From the NCBI RefSeq assembly GCF_000614125.1, contig NZ_BAKJ01000034.1:1-57178 (forward strand): 57,178 nt of DNA, given 5' to 3'. Made by a program: the position numbers and the translations under genes. This document shows positions 46,954-55,803 of this stretch, one piece after another. Below the pieces are notes generated by a model that was not told the origin of the DNA, did not search any database, and worked only from the letters and a program-made list of their open reading frames with translations. Every line of letters begins with the position of its first letter. The stretch's first letter is position 1. The DNA comes from Bacteroides rodentium JCM 16496. Its GTDB lineage: Bacteria; Bacteroidota; Bacteroidia; Bacteroidales; Bacteroidaceae.

Positions 46954-47982
46954 ATGGAAAAGAACAAGATACACATCTATTTATACAATGCGCTCATCGT
47001 GCTTTGCCTCCTGGGTGGGGCCGTTTATGTGGTGAGTCAGTTTATGCACTTCGGCAGTGGAGAGTTTACCGACAATGCCCGTGTACGCCAGAACGTCGTG
47101 CCTCAGAGCAGCCGTGTGCAAGGCTTCATCCGTGAGGTACGGTTCGCGGATTTCCAGCAGGTAAGGAAGGGCGATACGCTTGCCATCATCGAGGATGCCG
47201 AATTTCGCTTGCGTCTGGCCCAGGCCGAGACCGACCTTATCCGTGCCGAACATGGTTCGCAGGGAACGGCAAGCAGCATCGTTACCACCAAGACGGGCAT
47301 GACCGTTACCGAAGCCGGCATCGAATCCGCACGTGTACAGATGGAGAATGCCATGCGTGAGGATGCCCGTTTCCAGAAGCTCCTCAGCCAGGATGCTGTT
47401 ACCCGTCAACAGTATGATAAAGTACATACGGGCTATCTGAGCGCCCAGGCAGCCTACGAGCAGGCGGTCCGTTCGCGCCGGATGCAGTCGGCTGTCGTGG
47501 CCGAACAGGGGCATCACCTTTCCGCTTCGGAGCAGGGCATCGAACTGGCCCGTCGTACCGTCGACCTCGCCCGTCTCAACCTCTCCTATTGCTACATCAT
47601 TGCCACTTGCAACGGTACCGTTGGCACGAAGGATATTCACGTAGGCCAGCTTGTCAATCCGGGCCAGACACTGGTGAGTATCGTTGACAATGGCGAACGT
47701 TGGATAGAGGCGAACTACAAGGAAAGCCAGTTGCCCCACATCAAGGTGGGCAGCAAGGCCGAGATTACAGCCGATGCCGTTCCCGGTATACGATATACGG
47801 GTACGGTGGAACGTATCTCCGATGCTACCGGCAGTGCCTTCTCGCTTATTCCCATCGACAATGCCACGGGCAATTTCGTGAAGGTAGAACAGCGCGTCAC
47901 GGTACGCATCAGGCTCGATGAGAATGCCGATGTCGCCAGGCTCAAGGGCGGTTATAATGTGGAATGTATCGTTGAGGAGTAA
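46954..47982 (+). CDS. EmrA/HlyD-type membrane-fusion protein
   Basis: The 342-residue protein has one N-terminal membrane span (about 10-28, YNALIVLCLLGGAVYVVSQF). The lipoyl/biotinyl-like half-motif VPQSSRVQGFIREVRFADFQQVRKGDTLAIIEDAEF follows. A long coiled-coil hairpin (about 85-190) and the second lipoyl half (INLS-like LARLNLSYCYIIATCNGTV) lead into the beta-barrel (VGQLVNPGQTLVSIVDNGERWIEANYKESQL). It bridges the inner-membrane transporter and the TolC-like channel. It starts 2 bp after the TolC stop and shares one base with the next start (TAATG), so the three genes form one operon. Confidence 0.92.
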   Translation: MEKNKIHIYLYNALIVLCLLGGAVYVVSQFMHFGSGEFTDNARVRQNVVPQSSRVQGFIREVRFADFQQVRKGDTLAIIEDAEFRLRLAQAETDLIRAEHGSQGTASSIVTTKTGMTVTEAGIESARVQMENAMREDARFQKLLSQDAVTRQQYDKVHTGYLSAQAAYEQAVRSRRMQSAVVAEQGHHLSASEQGIELARRTVDLARLNLSYCYIIATCNGTVGTKDIHVGQLVNPGQTLVSIVDNGERWIEANYKESQLPHIKVGSKAEITADAVPGIRYTGTVERISDATGSAFSLIPIDNATGNFVKVEQRVTVRIRLDENADVARLKGGYNVECIVEE

Positions 47983-49607
47983 TGGGACAACTGACTGAAT
48001 TCTTTATGAAGAGCGCCGGCGGCCCTCCACCCCACATGGGCTTTTCCATGCCTATGATGAAGGGGTGGGTGCCTCGCCCTGTACAGCCGTGGCTGTATGT
48101 GCTGACCGCCTTTTGCTTCCAGTTCGGCGGCGGTGTCTATCTCGGTGCGTTGGATGGCATCCGTGGCACTACCAATTTCATGATTGAGGACGTGCTCTTC
48201 CTGCTTTATGCCACCCTCGCGGGCATGGCTGTCTATTTTCCCATGCTTTTCCGCATGAAGTTCCGCTTCACCAACAAGCAGCTGCTTTGCGGTTCTGCCA
48301 TCGTTCTTGCCGTATGCAACTGGCTGACGATGCATTGCCAGTCGGTTCCTGTGCTCACGGTGGTGTGCTTCGTAGCCGGAATGGCCAAGATACAAGGCAC
48401 GTTCGAGTGCATGAGCAACATCCAGCTTTGGATTACCCCCCGACGCGATTTTGCCGTTTTCTTCCCCGTGCTCCACATCATCCTGCTCACTGCTATCGAG
48501 GGTAGCGGATGGCTTGCTGCCTGGTTCGGCCATCATTTCACATGGCAGATGATGCACGTCTTCACCATCGGCACCATGTCGTTCGTATTGCTCACGCAGG
48601 CCGTCTTCTGCCGCCCGTTTTGTCCCATGCCCCGGCGCATGTCGCTCAAGGGTATTGATTTTCAGGGCGCATTGCTCATTTGCGGGCTGATGCTCGTGGT
48701 GTCGTACATGGTGGTGTACGGCGACTATCTTATGTGGTTCGACACCCTGCGCATGCGCCTTCTGCTCGGTGCCGCCATCGTGCTTTCCGGCATCCTGCTC
48801 TATCGCTTGCGCTACTACCGTTACCCCTACATCGAAGTAAAGCTTTTCACGTACCGCAACGTTGTCCCCATCCTCATCGTCACCTTCTTTGCCGAACTCG
48901 CTTTCGGTGCCGAACATACGATGGAGGAGATACTCTACAGCGAGGTCGTCCGGCTGGAGGAGCTGGCCAAAGAGTCGCAGTATATGTGGGCGCTTCCCGG
49001 CATGTACCTCGGCATCCTGCTCGACCTCTATTGGCTGAAAGTCAGGAAGTGGAAGGTGTGGAAGCTCTTCGGCATTGCCTTCATCGGCATTGCGCTCTAT
49101 GGCATGCTGATGTACTTCACGCTGGATATGAACGCCAGTATCGAACAGTACCGCCTTGCCATCTTCTTGCGAGGATTTGCTTATGCCGTGCTTGCCCCGG
49201 CATTGATGTGGTCTTTGGAGGAATCGGTGCCCAGTCTTGAGCAGTTCTTCATGGGCTTGTTCGTGTTCAACATCCTCCACATGTATCTGGCAGGAGCGGC
49301 GGGCTATGGCATTTATACCACCATCTTCTCGCACTTTCTGAACGACGACATGATGAGCTACGGACAGCAACTCACGCTCACGCACTTGGATATGGCGCAC
49401 TTCAACTTCGGCGAGTACGTTGGCCACGACTTCCTGCACTCCATGATGATGGTGGCAATGAAGCAGGTCTATGGCTATGTTATCTGGTTCGCTTTAGGCC
49501 TTGCCGCCCTCTTCCTGCTGTGCGACATTCCCGCTGTCCGTACAAATATCCGCAAAGTTCCCCGCTGGCCGGTTTATGCCATCGAGTATCTTGCGAGAAG
49601 AAAGTAA
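47982..49607 (+). CDS. MFS efflux transporter, EmrB/DHA2-like
   Basis: The 541-residue inner-membrane protein has about 14 hydrophobic segments, the number expected for the DHA2 drug:H+ antiporter type, and sits directly after an EmrA-like protein. The sequence is a diverged member (GGGVYLGALDGIRGTTNFMIEDVLFL, GMAKIQGTFECMSNIQLW, FFAELAFGAEHTMEEILYSEV) without a clean copy of the canonical DHA2 motifs. It likely exports toxic compounds with the TolC/EmrA partners. The substrate is unknown. The coding sequence is visibly richer in G and C than the PUL. Confidence 0.85.
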   Translation: MGQLTEFFMKSAGGPPPHMGFSMPMMKGWVPRPVQPWLYVLTAFCFQFGGGVYLGALDGIRGTTNFMIEDVLFLLYATLAGMAVYFPMLFRMKFRFTNKQLLCGSAIVLAVCNWLTMHCQSVPVLTVVCFVAGMAKIQGTFECMSNIQLWITPRRDFAVFFPVLHIILLTAIEGSGWLAAWFGHHFTWQMMHVFTIGTMSFVLLTQAVFCRPFCPMPRRMSLKGIDFQGALLICGLMLVVSYMVVYGDYLMWFDTLRMRLLLGAAIVLSGILLYRLRYYRYPYIEVKLFTYRNVVPILIVTFFAELAFGAEHTMEEILYSEVVRLEELAKESQYMWALPGMYLGILLDLYWLKVRKWKVWKLFGIAFIGIALYGMLMYFTLDMNASIEQYRLAIFLRGFAYAVLAPALMWSLEESVPSLEQFFMGLFVFNILHMYLAGAAGYGIYTTIFSHFLNDDMMSYGQQLTLTHLDMAHFNFGEYVGHDFLHSMMMVAMKQVYGYVIWFALGLAALFLLCDIPAVRTNIRKVPRWPVYAIEYLARRK

Positions 49608-49687
49608 AGGGGGGCTGTCCGAAAACTACGGTATAGCTTTCTTCCTGATTTTTGTTGACAAACCAATGACTCGTGCTGATTTCCGGT

Positions 49688-49774
49688 TTCTCCGGCACCG
49701 GGGAAGGCGTGGTTCCCCGGTGCCGGAGGTGGGGTTCCCCGGTGCCGAACCCCTCGCTCCCCGGTGCCGGAGAA
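49688..49774. repeat. Cluster of GC-rich CCCCGGTGCCG repeats with hairpin
   Basis: Direct copies of CCCCGGTGCCG occur at about 49715, 49737 and 49759. An inverted copy lies at 49688-49703 that is an exact 16-base complement of the last copy (49759-49774). The inverted copy also pairs with the first direct copy, so alternative hairpins can form. It lies 80 bp after the MFS gene. Confidence 0.6.
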
Positions 49775-50075
49775 GCACCCCCTTCAAAAGGTGTTCTGAG
49801 TGGGGTGAAGGCATCGCCGGAGTCGTGTGATAAGATGTTTACAGATTGCTGCATTTTTGCGATCCAATGGCTCTATTTGCTATGAATCAGCATATTGACT
49901 TGATTGAGCTTCATGCGCAATGCCCCGATATTAATTTTTAGACTGCGAAACACTATTTAACCTTCATGGAGTTAATCCTTTGATAGTCAGTTGCCGATTT
50001 TCCTCTTTGTTTACAAAAAAACTCCAGAAACCGTCCGGTTGACAAGAAACGGGAAAAAGCTTATTTTTTTTCTGT

Positions 50076-50083
50076 TACCTTTG
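50076..50083 (+). promoter_or_regulatory. -7 box for the HU-like gene
   Basis: TACCTTTG matches TAnnTTTG, about 100 nt before ATG 50186. No -33 element at the normal spacing. The preceding gap 49775-50075 shows nothing else that I can name. Confidence 0.45.
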
Positions 50084-50185
50084 CATCGTGATCACAAAAC
50101 AAAAACATTCTTGCCGACTGACGAGCCCTGCAGGAATACGAAAAAACACGATTTTTATTCTATTTATTTTAAAAACTAAAACATT

Positions 50186-50680
50186 ATGGCAATATTATTT
50201 CGCAAACACGAACGTTTGAGCAAGTTGGCAGACCAGAACTCTCCAAAGAAGGTATATCCTACGATTACCTATAAATACAGCAATCCGGCAAAACTGAAAG
50301 AGGTGGCAAAGGAAATCAGCGCCATGTCCGGTGTGAGTGAGGGTAATTCCTACAGCGTGCTGAAAGATTTCCGCACTTATCTGAAGAAAACATTGTTGAC
50401 AGGCCGTATCGTGAACATTGACGGGTTGGGACACTTCTACCTGGCTGCGCAGAGTAAAGGCACCGACAAGGCAGAAGACTTCACCAGCAGCGATATTACG
50501 GCTCTGCGCATCTGTTTCCGTGCAAACAGCGACATCCGCATCACGGCATCCGGCACTACCCGTACCGAGGGACTTGTGCTGAAGGATGTGGACCGCATCA
50601 ACGGGAATGGCGGCAATGCTTCCGGTGACGGTGGCGGCTCCGGCAGCGACGGTGACCAGGGCGAAAACCCCTTGGGTTAG
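50186..50680 (+). CDS. HU/IHF-like DNA-binding protein with Gly-rich tail
   Basis: The 164-residue protein has the HU-like pattern of the Bacteroidetes-specific HU-related family. An N-terminal extension (PTITYKYSNPAKLKEVAKEISAMSGVSEG) leads into the HU core with helices and a beta-arm (YSVLKDFRTYLKKTLLTGRIVNIDGLGHFYLAA, then FRANSDIRI). A disordered tail rich in Gly, Ser and Asp follows (GNGGNASGDGGGSGSDGDQG). It is nucleoid-associated or otherwise DNA-binding. A decayed partial second copy is found at 52063-52307 beyond the Abi gene. It probably once led directly into the SPFH gene. Confidence 0.85.
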   Translation: MAILFRKHERLSKLADQNSPKKVYPTITYKYSNPAKLKEVAKEISAMSGVSEGNSYSVLKDFRTYLKKTLLTGRIVNIDGLGHFYLAAQSKGTDKAEDFTSSDITALRICFRANSDIRITASGTTRTEGLVLKDVDRINGNGGNASGDGGGSGSDGDQGENPLG

Positions 50681-50747
50681 CAGTCTGCCGGGCTGAGCAA
50701 ATGCTGAAAATATAGAGACTGTTGGGCCTCTTTTCTGCACAATGTGT

Positions 50748-50841
50748 GGAAGGGAGGCCTTCTTTTCTCCAAAAAGAACCGGATTGTCTTTCTTGGACAA
50801 ACAATAATAAATATCTTTGGAGCATTATTCACCGATTTAAT
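50748..50841 (+). repeat. 94-bp direct repeat, left copy
   Basis: These 94 bp (starting GGAAGGGAGGCC, ending CACCGATTTAAT) are identical to 52214-52307, 1466 bp downstream. The left copy follows the intact HU-like gene; the right copy immediately precedes the SPFH gene. Together they bound the Abi cassette and would allow its loss by homologous recombination. Confidence 0.9.
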
Positions 50842-50886
50842 TACTAAAGTTTCCCTCCCTTTTTTAGGGTGGGAAACTTTAGTAAT
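50840..50886. terminator. Perfect 16-bp stem-loop at the cassette edge
   Basis: ATTACTAAAGTTTCCC (50840-50855) and its exact complement at 50871-50886 form a strong hairpin with a T-rich loop. It starts exactly at the end of the left 94-bp repeat and probably ends transcription from the HU-like gene before the Abi unit. Confidence 0.75.
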
Positions 50887-51010
50887 AATTTATAATTTAG
50901 TATCATTTTAGCATCACTATTTTGTTTGTGTAACAAGAGGATAGAATTTTGGATTATATTCCATGCATATCAGGAATGACCCTACAAGTGCATACTTCAA
51001 GTAATCGTTT

Positions 51011-51029
51011 TTTTTGCGTTTCGCAAAAA
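51011..51029. promoter_or_regulatory. Short palindrome upstream of the Abi unit
   Basis: TTTTTGCG and CGCAAAAA form an 8-bp perfect inverted repeat around a 3-nt loop, about 40 nt upstream of the Abi-unit -7 box. It could be an operator or a small hairpin. The rest of 50887-51067 shows nothing recognisable. Confidence 0.35.
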
Positions 51030-51067
51030 TTGTACACGGATTATATGGCTATTCCAAATAGTTTTAC

Positions 51068-51075
51068 TACCTTTG
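51068..51075 (+). promoter_or_regulatory. -7 box for the Abi unit
   Basis: TACCTTTG matches TAnnTTTG. It would start transcription at about 51082, directly ahead of the putative short RNA and the Abi gene. Confidence 0.5.
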
Positions 51076-51081
51076 CAATAT

Positions 51082-51131
51082 TAGAACCTGCCAACCTCTT
51101 TACAATGCTCAAATCGGCGGGTCGTTTTTTT
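51082..51131 (+). ncRNA. Putative short structured RNA preceding the Abi (AbiF-type) gene
   Basis: From the start site predicted by the TACCTTTG box, about 50 nt are transcribed before a run of seven T (51125-51131). The RNA can pair CCTGCC (51087-51092) with GGCGGG (51116-51121) around a 23-nt loop; the pairing is followed by TCG and the T run, so it looks like an intrinsic terminator closing a small RNA. It ends only 11 nt before the Abi start codon. From memory, AbiF-type HEPN proteins have been reported with a structured upstream RNA acting as antitoxin; this element fits that arrangement. Otherwise it would be an attenuator or a leader hairpin. Confidence 0.45.
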
Positions 51132-51142
51132 ATTATACCTAT

Positions 51143-52042
51143 ATGAAAACAAGTTTCACCAAGCCATATTCCTCTCCTGAACAAATCGTTCAAATACTCA
51201 AATCACGTGGTATGCTTATAAAAGATGGGCATAAGGTGGGAAATTATCTGATGAACATTGGTTATCATCGTTTGTCTGCATACATCTACCCATTCTATAA
51301 AAGCCCCAAGAGTGAGCTGAAACTAAAAGAGGGGACAACTTTTGAGCAAGTTCTAACACTCTATCGCTTTGACAAGAAATTACGCATACTCCTTTTTAAT
51401 GAAATAGAGAAAATAGAGGTTGCCATTCGCAGCGTATTGGCAAATATCGGATGCCAAGAATTGGAAGACAAGTTTTGGATAACAAAACCCGAATACTTTG
51501 CTAATGCGGATAAATTTAGTCAAACATTATCAATCATAGAAAAAGAACTGGCCTCGAGCAAGGAAGATTACATTGAAGACTTCCGTCAAAATTACACTGA
51601 GGATTATCCTCCGGCATGGATGATAACCGAAGTGTTGTCATTTGGCAATTTGAACTACATCTATTCAAACATAGCCAGCAATAAGCTGATGAAGCGCATT
51701 GCCAGCTATTTTGGATTGAAGCCTCAGGTTTTTACATCATGGCTGACGGTACTTGCCAACCTCCGCAATATGTGTTGCCACCATGCAAGAATATGGAATC
51801 GAGATTTTATGCTCAATCCTGCCGAACCACGTAAAACTTCAAATGCTTGGATAGATACCGCTCATATTGATAAGAAGCGTATGTTCTATCGTTTGTGTAT
51901 AATCCGATATTTTCTTGCTTCGGTTTCTCCAGACAATAATTTTAATGAAAAAATTGCCAGTTTGCTTGCGGACTATCCATCTATAGATATTGCAGCAATG
52001 GGCTTTTGTAAAGAATGGGAAAAGGAAAATTTGTGGGAATAA
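51143..52042 (+). CDS. Abi_2-family abortive-infection protein (AbiF/AbiD type, HEPN RNase)
   Basis: The 299-residue protein has the Abi_2 pattern: an N-terminal KPYSSPEQIVQILKSRGMLI, then YLMNIGYHRLSAYIYPFY, YRFDKKLRILLFNEIEKIEVAIRSVL, and the late LRNMCCHHARIWNRDF. That last segment contains R-x4-H (RNMCCH), the HEPN ribonuclease signature; the residues are about 214-220. Such proteins cut RNA after phage infection and stop growth of the infected cell. The gene lies alone in a cassette between two 94-bp direct repeats, with its own promoter box and a probable small RNA in front. It is AT-richer than the efflux genes nearby. It is a phage-defence module by family; the phage specificity is unknown. 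Confidence 0.88.
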   Translation: MKTSFTKPYSSPEQIVQILKSRGMLIKDGHKVGNYLMNIGYHRLSAYIYPFYKSPKSELKLKEGTTFEQVLTLYRFDKKLRILLFNEIEKIEVAIRSVLANIGCQELEDKFWITKPEYFANADKFSQTLSIIEKELASSKEDYIEDFRQNYTEDYPPAWMITEVLSFGNLNYIYSNIASNKLMKRIASYFGLKPQVFTSWLTVLANLRNMCCHHARIWNRDFMLNPAEPRKTSNAWIDTAHIDKKRMFYRLCIIRYFLASVSPDNNFNEKIASLLADYPSIDIAAMGFCKEWEKENLWE

Positions 52043-52062
52043 AAGCTCCAAGAAAATTTAAA

Positions 52063-52307
52063 AAAGGAAATCAGCGCCATGTCCGGTGTGAGTGAGGGTA
52101 ATAAGGCAGAAACTTCACCAGCAGCGATATTGCGGCTCTGCGCATTTGTTTCCGTGCAAACAGCGACATCCGCATCACGGCCTCAGGCACTACCCGCACC
52201 GAGGGACTTGTGCGGAAGGGAGGCCTTCTTTTCTCCAAAAAGAACCGGATTGTCTTTCTTGGACAAACAATAATAAATATCTTTGGAGCATTATTCACCG
52301 ATTTAAT
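52063..52307 (+). pseudogene. Decayed partial copy of the HU-like gene and its 3' region
   Basis: Segments match the HU-like gene in order. A perfect 40-bp match (52063-52102 to 50308-50347) is followed after a deletion by a second block (about 52103-52212 to 50468-50582, one base lost and several substitutions), and then, after another deletion, by the perfect 94-bp block 52214-52307. The frame is destroyed and no HU protein can be made. It is the relic of a tandem duplication of the HU gene in which the Abi cassette now sits. Confidence 0.85.
52214..52307 (+). repeat. 94-bp direct repeat, right copy
   Basis: Identical to 50748-50841. It ends 11 bp before the SPFH start codon, which suggests this sequence was the original leader of the SPFH gene. 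Confidence 0.9.
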
Positions 52308-52318
52308 AACATATCATT

Positions 52319-53131
52319 ATGGGAGTCACAAACAAATCAACTGTGAAGATAGGTGCGGCAGGAGTCGCAGTCATTGGAATTATCGTATTGTTCTTGGTCA
52401 TGTTTGCCGTGGAGCGTATTGATTCGGGACAGACGGGCATCATCGTCAATCTGGCCGGTAGTGAGCGCGGCGTGGACGATGCCAAAGTGGAGACCGGATG
52501 GGTCATCTACAACCGTTTTGCCAAGCAGCTCTTCGAATATCCTGCATTTGCGCAGATTGTGGACTACGAACCTTTCGACATTCAGGACAAGAAGGGAACC
52601 ATCTTCAAGACAGACCCTACCATAGAATACTTCATCGAGCGGGAGGATGCCAAAGTAGTCTTCCTGCGCTATCGCAAGACTACCGAAGAACTGGAACAGA
52701 GCGTTATCCTGACAGAAGTGAAGAACGCTTATAAGGACGTGGCAGGACTCTATGAGACGGATTCGCTCATCAACCATCGTCCGGCTTTCGAGAAGGAGGT
52801 GGAGGCGTTGCTGAAGGAGCGTCTCAGTACCCGTGGCTTTACGTTTACCAACATACAGTCGTCCGTGAAGCCCAACGATGTGCTGCAAGCTGCCATTGAC
52901 GAAAAAAATACTGCCGTGCAGAATGCCCTGAAGGTGGAGAATGAAAAGAAAGCCGCCATAGCCGAGGCAGAAAAGGTAGTGGCTGCCGCCAAGGGTAAGG
53001 CGGATGCCAACCGTATCCTTCAGCAAAGCATCACGCCGGAGCTGATTCAGCTGAAAGCCGTGGAGAAGTGGGACGGAAAGTTGCCGCTATCAACGAGTGG
53101 AAACACATTGCCGTTCTTGAAGTTGCAATGA
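52319..53131 (+). CDS. Prohibitin/SPFH (Band 7) family membrane protein
   Basis: The 270-residue protein has an N-terminal membrane anchor (about 11-31, IGAAGVAVIGIIVLFLVMFAV), then the SPFH domain (about 32-190: IDSGQTGIIVNLAGSERGVDDAKVETGWV, YNRFAKQLFEYPAF, ERLSTRGFTFTNIQ-like KERLSTRGFTFTNIQSSV). A coiled-coil tail rich in Glu, Ala and Lys follows (NEKKAAIAEAEKVVAAAKGKADANRIL). These proteins form large ring or cage assemblies on membranes and influence protease activity. In the ancestral order it probably followed the HU-like gene directly. Confidence 0.9.
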   Translation: MGVTNKSTVKIGAAGVAVIGIIVLFLVMFAVERIDSGQTGIIVNLAGSERGVDDAKVETGWVIYNRFAKQLFEYPAFAQIVDYEPFDIQDKKGTIFKTDPTIEYFIEREDAKVVFLRYRKTTEELEQSVILTEVKNAYKDVAGLYETDSLINHRPAFEKEVEALLKERLSTRGFTFTNIQSSVKPNDVLQAAIDEKNTAVQNALKVENEKKAAIAEAEKVVAAAKGKADANRILQQSITPELIQLKAVEKWDGKLPLSTSGNTLPFLKLQ

Positions 53132-53245
53132 CAAGCTCCATGAGGACTCATTGGCAACTTGATTCTTTTATCTCTTTCTTTGCTAAGATTTATTGGTCCG
53201 ATACTTGTTGAATTATCGTCCGACGGCTGTTGCAGATGAGGTGTG

Positions 53246-53357
53246 TCAAAACTGGTATTCACCACAGATTACACAGATTTGCACAGATAAGCATCTTTGA
53301 TTATCAGTAGATTAAGCTCATTCTGTGTTAATCCGTGTAATCTGTGGTGAATTTTGA
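53246..53357. repeat. Palindromic intergenic repeat, copy 1
   Basis: The arms 53258-53279 and 53330-53351 match as inverted repeats in 21 of 22 positions (TTCACCACAGATTACACAGA type). They extend outwards with TCAAAA/TTTTGA. The same arms recur at 57038-57123. It lies in the 327-bp gap between the SPFH and GH3 genes, which otherwise holds nothing I recognise. Confidence 0.75.
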
Positions 53358-53458
53358 CCCTCAATTAAGATACTCTCTTTATTCGTTTTTCTTTTCGCAA
53401 ATCATTTCTGTTCTACTATAAATAGGGAATGTAGTAAATGGGAGGCTGGCAATATAGA

Positions 53459-55785
53459 CTACCGATTGGGTGTTTCCCATTTCTTGGTTTCTTGGCAAGT
53501 AATGTTCAACGTCTGGTTTCCTGCTTGAATGCGGAAATCACCTTTTTCCAGTATCCATTTCCCGTCATATCCTACAAAGGCAAGGGAAGAAGCAGGCAGT
53601 TTCAGGGTGACGGTCTTCACTTCTCCCGGTTGCAGCGCTATCTTCTCAAAAGCTCGCAGGCGACGACTGTCGGGGGTCATTGAAGCTATGAGGTCACTGC
53701 TGAAAAGGAGAACGCTTTCTTTGCCGGCGCGGCTTCCTGTATTTTTCACGTCCACAGTGAAGATAAGCTCGTCATCGGCTGTGAAGTCTGCCTTGTTTAC
53801 TTTCAGATTGCTATAGCTGAAGCTGGTATAGCTTAGTCCGTACCCAAAAGCCCATTGCACGGATACAACTGCGTCATAGTCGTAGGCCCCTTCCATTTTT
53901 TCCACTTCCTCGCTCACCTTGTAGTCGTAGTTGATGAGTGAGTTGATTTCTTTCGGATAGGTGAAGGGCAGCTTTCCACTGAAGTTCTCGTCACCGCTGA
54001 GCAGGTTGGCAAGGGCGTCTCCTCCGTAGTTTCCCGGCAGAATGATGTCTACTACGGCCTTTGCCATCGGCTCTATTTCATTGATGAGGCGGGGACGGCC
54101 TTCATTCAGTATAAGGATGACGGGTTTTCCCGTAGCAGACAGTGCTTTTACTAAATCGAGCTGATTGCGCGAGAGGGTCAGGTCAGTCAGGTTGCCGGGA
54201 GTTTCACAATAAGAATTCTCACCGATGCAAGCGATGATGTAATCGACTTCTGTGGCTGCTTTCACGGCTTTTTCGATTTCCGGCTTGTTTTCGGCCCAAT
54301 AAGCCCCTTTTTCATTGTAGGTGACGCCCGGTTCGTAGAGAATATTCTCTTGGCCGAATTTGTTGGCAAGGGCTTCGAGGATAGTATTGTATTCATCAGT
54401 AAAATGGTTGGTCAGGTGTCCTTGCCAGGTATAAGACCATCCTCCGTTCAGACAGCGCATGGAGTTGGCATTCGGTCCTGTGACGAGCAGTCTCTTGCCT
54501 TTTGCCAGGGGCAGGATGTTATCCGTATTCTTGAGCAGTACCATGGTTTCTTCGGCAGCATGGAGGGCTGCTGTGGCATGTTCTTTTCCGCCGAATAGGG
54601 GGAAATCCTTGGTGTCGTAGGTCGGGGTGTCAAACAGTCCCAGACGGAATTTCATGCGTAGCACGCGCCGGGTGGCGTCATCAATGCGACTCATGGACAC
54701 TTCGCCTTCGTGTACAAGCTCTTTCAGCAGTGTACAGAAATCCCACTCATAAGGTTCCATGGCCATGTCGATACCTGCGTTGATGGCGATTTTGATGGCT
54801 TCTTTCTTGTCGGCTGCCACTTTTTCGCGGCGCCAGAGGTTGTTGATGTCAGCCCAGTCCGTGACAAGTACTCCGTCCCAGTTCAGTTCTTCTTTCAGCC
54901 ATTGGGTCAAGAGTTCGTAATTGGCGTGTACGGGCAATCCGTTGACAGAACACGAATTTGCCATGACGGATAATGCTCCTGCTTTTACACAAGCCAGGAA
55001 AGGGGCAAAGTGTTTTTCACGAAGGTCCTGCGCCGAGATGTATACCGGTGTACGGTCTTTTCCGGTGAAGGGGACGCTGTAGCCCATATAATGCTTTAGC
55101 GATACGGCAATATTTTGTTTGCCGATATGGTTCGGGTCTTCTCCTTGGAAGCCGAGTACGGCAGCCCGCCCCATTTCTGCATTGACGTAGCAGTCTTCGC
55201 CATAATTCTCCCATATGCGTGGCCAGCGGGGATCGCGTCCCAGGTCGATGGTGGGAGAATAAGTCCACGGGCAGCTGCCGGCTTTGGTTTCATAGGCAGT
55301 GATACGTGCGGCTTCACGGGCCAGGTTGCGGTTGAAGGAAGCAGCCACATTGATGTTTTGAGGAAAGAGCGTTCCACCCATTGTGTAGGTTGTCCCGTGA
55401 TTTTGGTCCAGTCCATAGATGCAGGGTATGCCGATTTCTCTCATTGATTTCTCTTGTATTCCCGTGATGATTTCCTGCCATTTCTCTTTGGTCTGGGCGA
55501 TGGTGCCGGGAGCATTCAGGATGGAGCCTATCTTGTATTTCCCGATGACTGTGTCCAGAAGGCATTGTCCAGTTGGAAATTGCCGTTCTGGTCGAACTTG
55601 CCGATAACATCGGATACCAATTCAGTCATTTGGCCTATTTTCTCTTCAAGGGTCATTCTTTTCAGTAGGGCTTCCACCTTCTGCTCTATTTTTTTGTCTT
55701 GTGGAATGGCTGGGGCAGTTGCTTGCTGCGCCATTGCTGGCAGGAGAAACATGCTTGCCAACAAGAAAGATTTTATTCTATTCAT
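53459..55785 (-). CDS. GH3-family beta-glycosidase, BglX-like (frameshifted)
   Basis: The two parts together give about 775 residues. The N-terminal part from 55785 has a signal peptide ending PAMAQQ and the opening helix KIEQKVEALLKRMTLEEKIGQM. It stops after DNAF because one base is missing at about 55556-55560; the chain then continues LDTVIGKYKIGSILNAPG into the main part (from MREIGIPCIYGLDQNHG). GH3 motifs: SLKHYMGYSVP (KH motif), GVLVTDWADI with the nucleophile Asp, a second alpha/beta domain (KRLLVTGPNANSMRCLNGGWSY) and a C-terminal fibronectin-III-like domain. Most BglX-like enzymes are periplasmic beta-glucosidases or beta-xylosidases. It is not linked to the PUL by position. Confidence 0.88.
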
Positions 55786-55803
55786 GGTAGTGTGTATTTG
55801 GGT

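Noticed and set aside
47952..49439. A 495-codon open frame on the - strand opposite the MFS gene
   Set aside because: Its product is rich in His, Glu and Arg without domain pattern, as expected for the reverse of a GC-rich membrane protein gene. The + strand MFS gene is in an operon and has clear membrane spans.
50748..52307. An insertion sequence around the Abi gene
   Set aside because: No transposase or terminal inverted repeats are present. The flanks are direct repeats derived from the HU gene and its 3' region.
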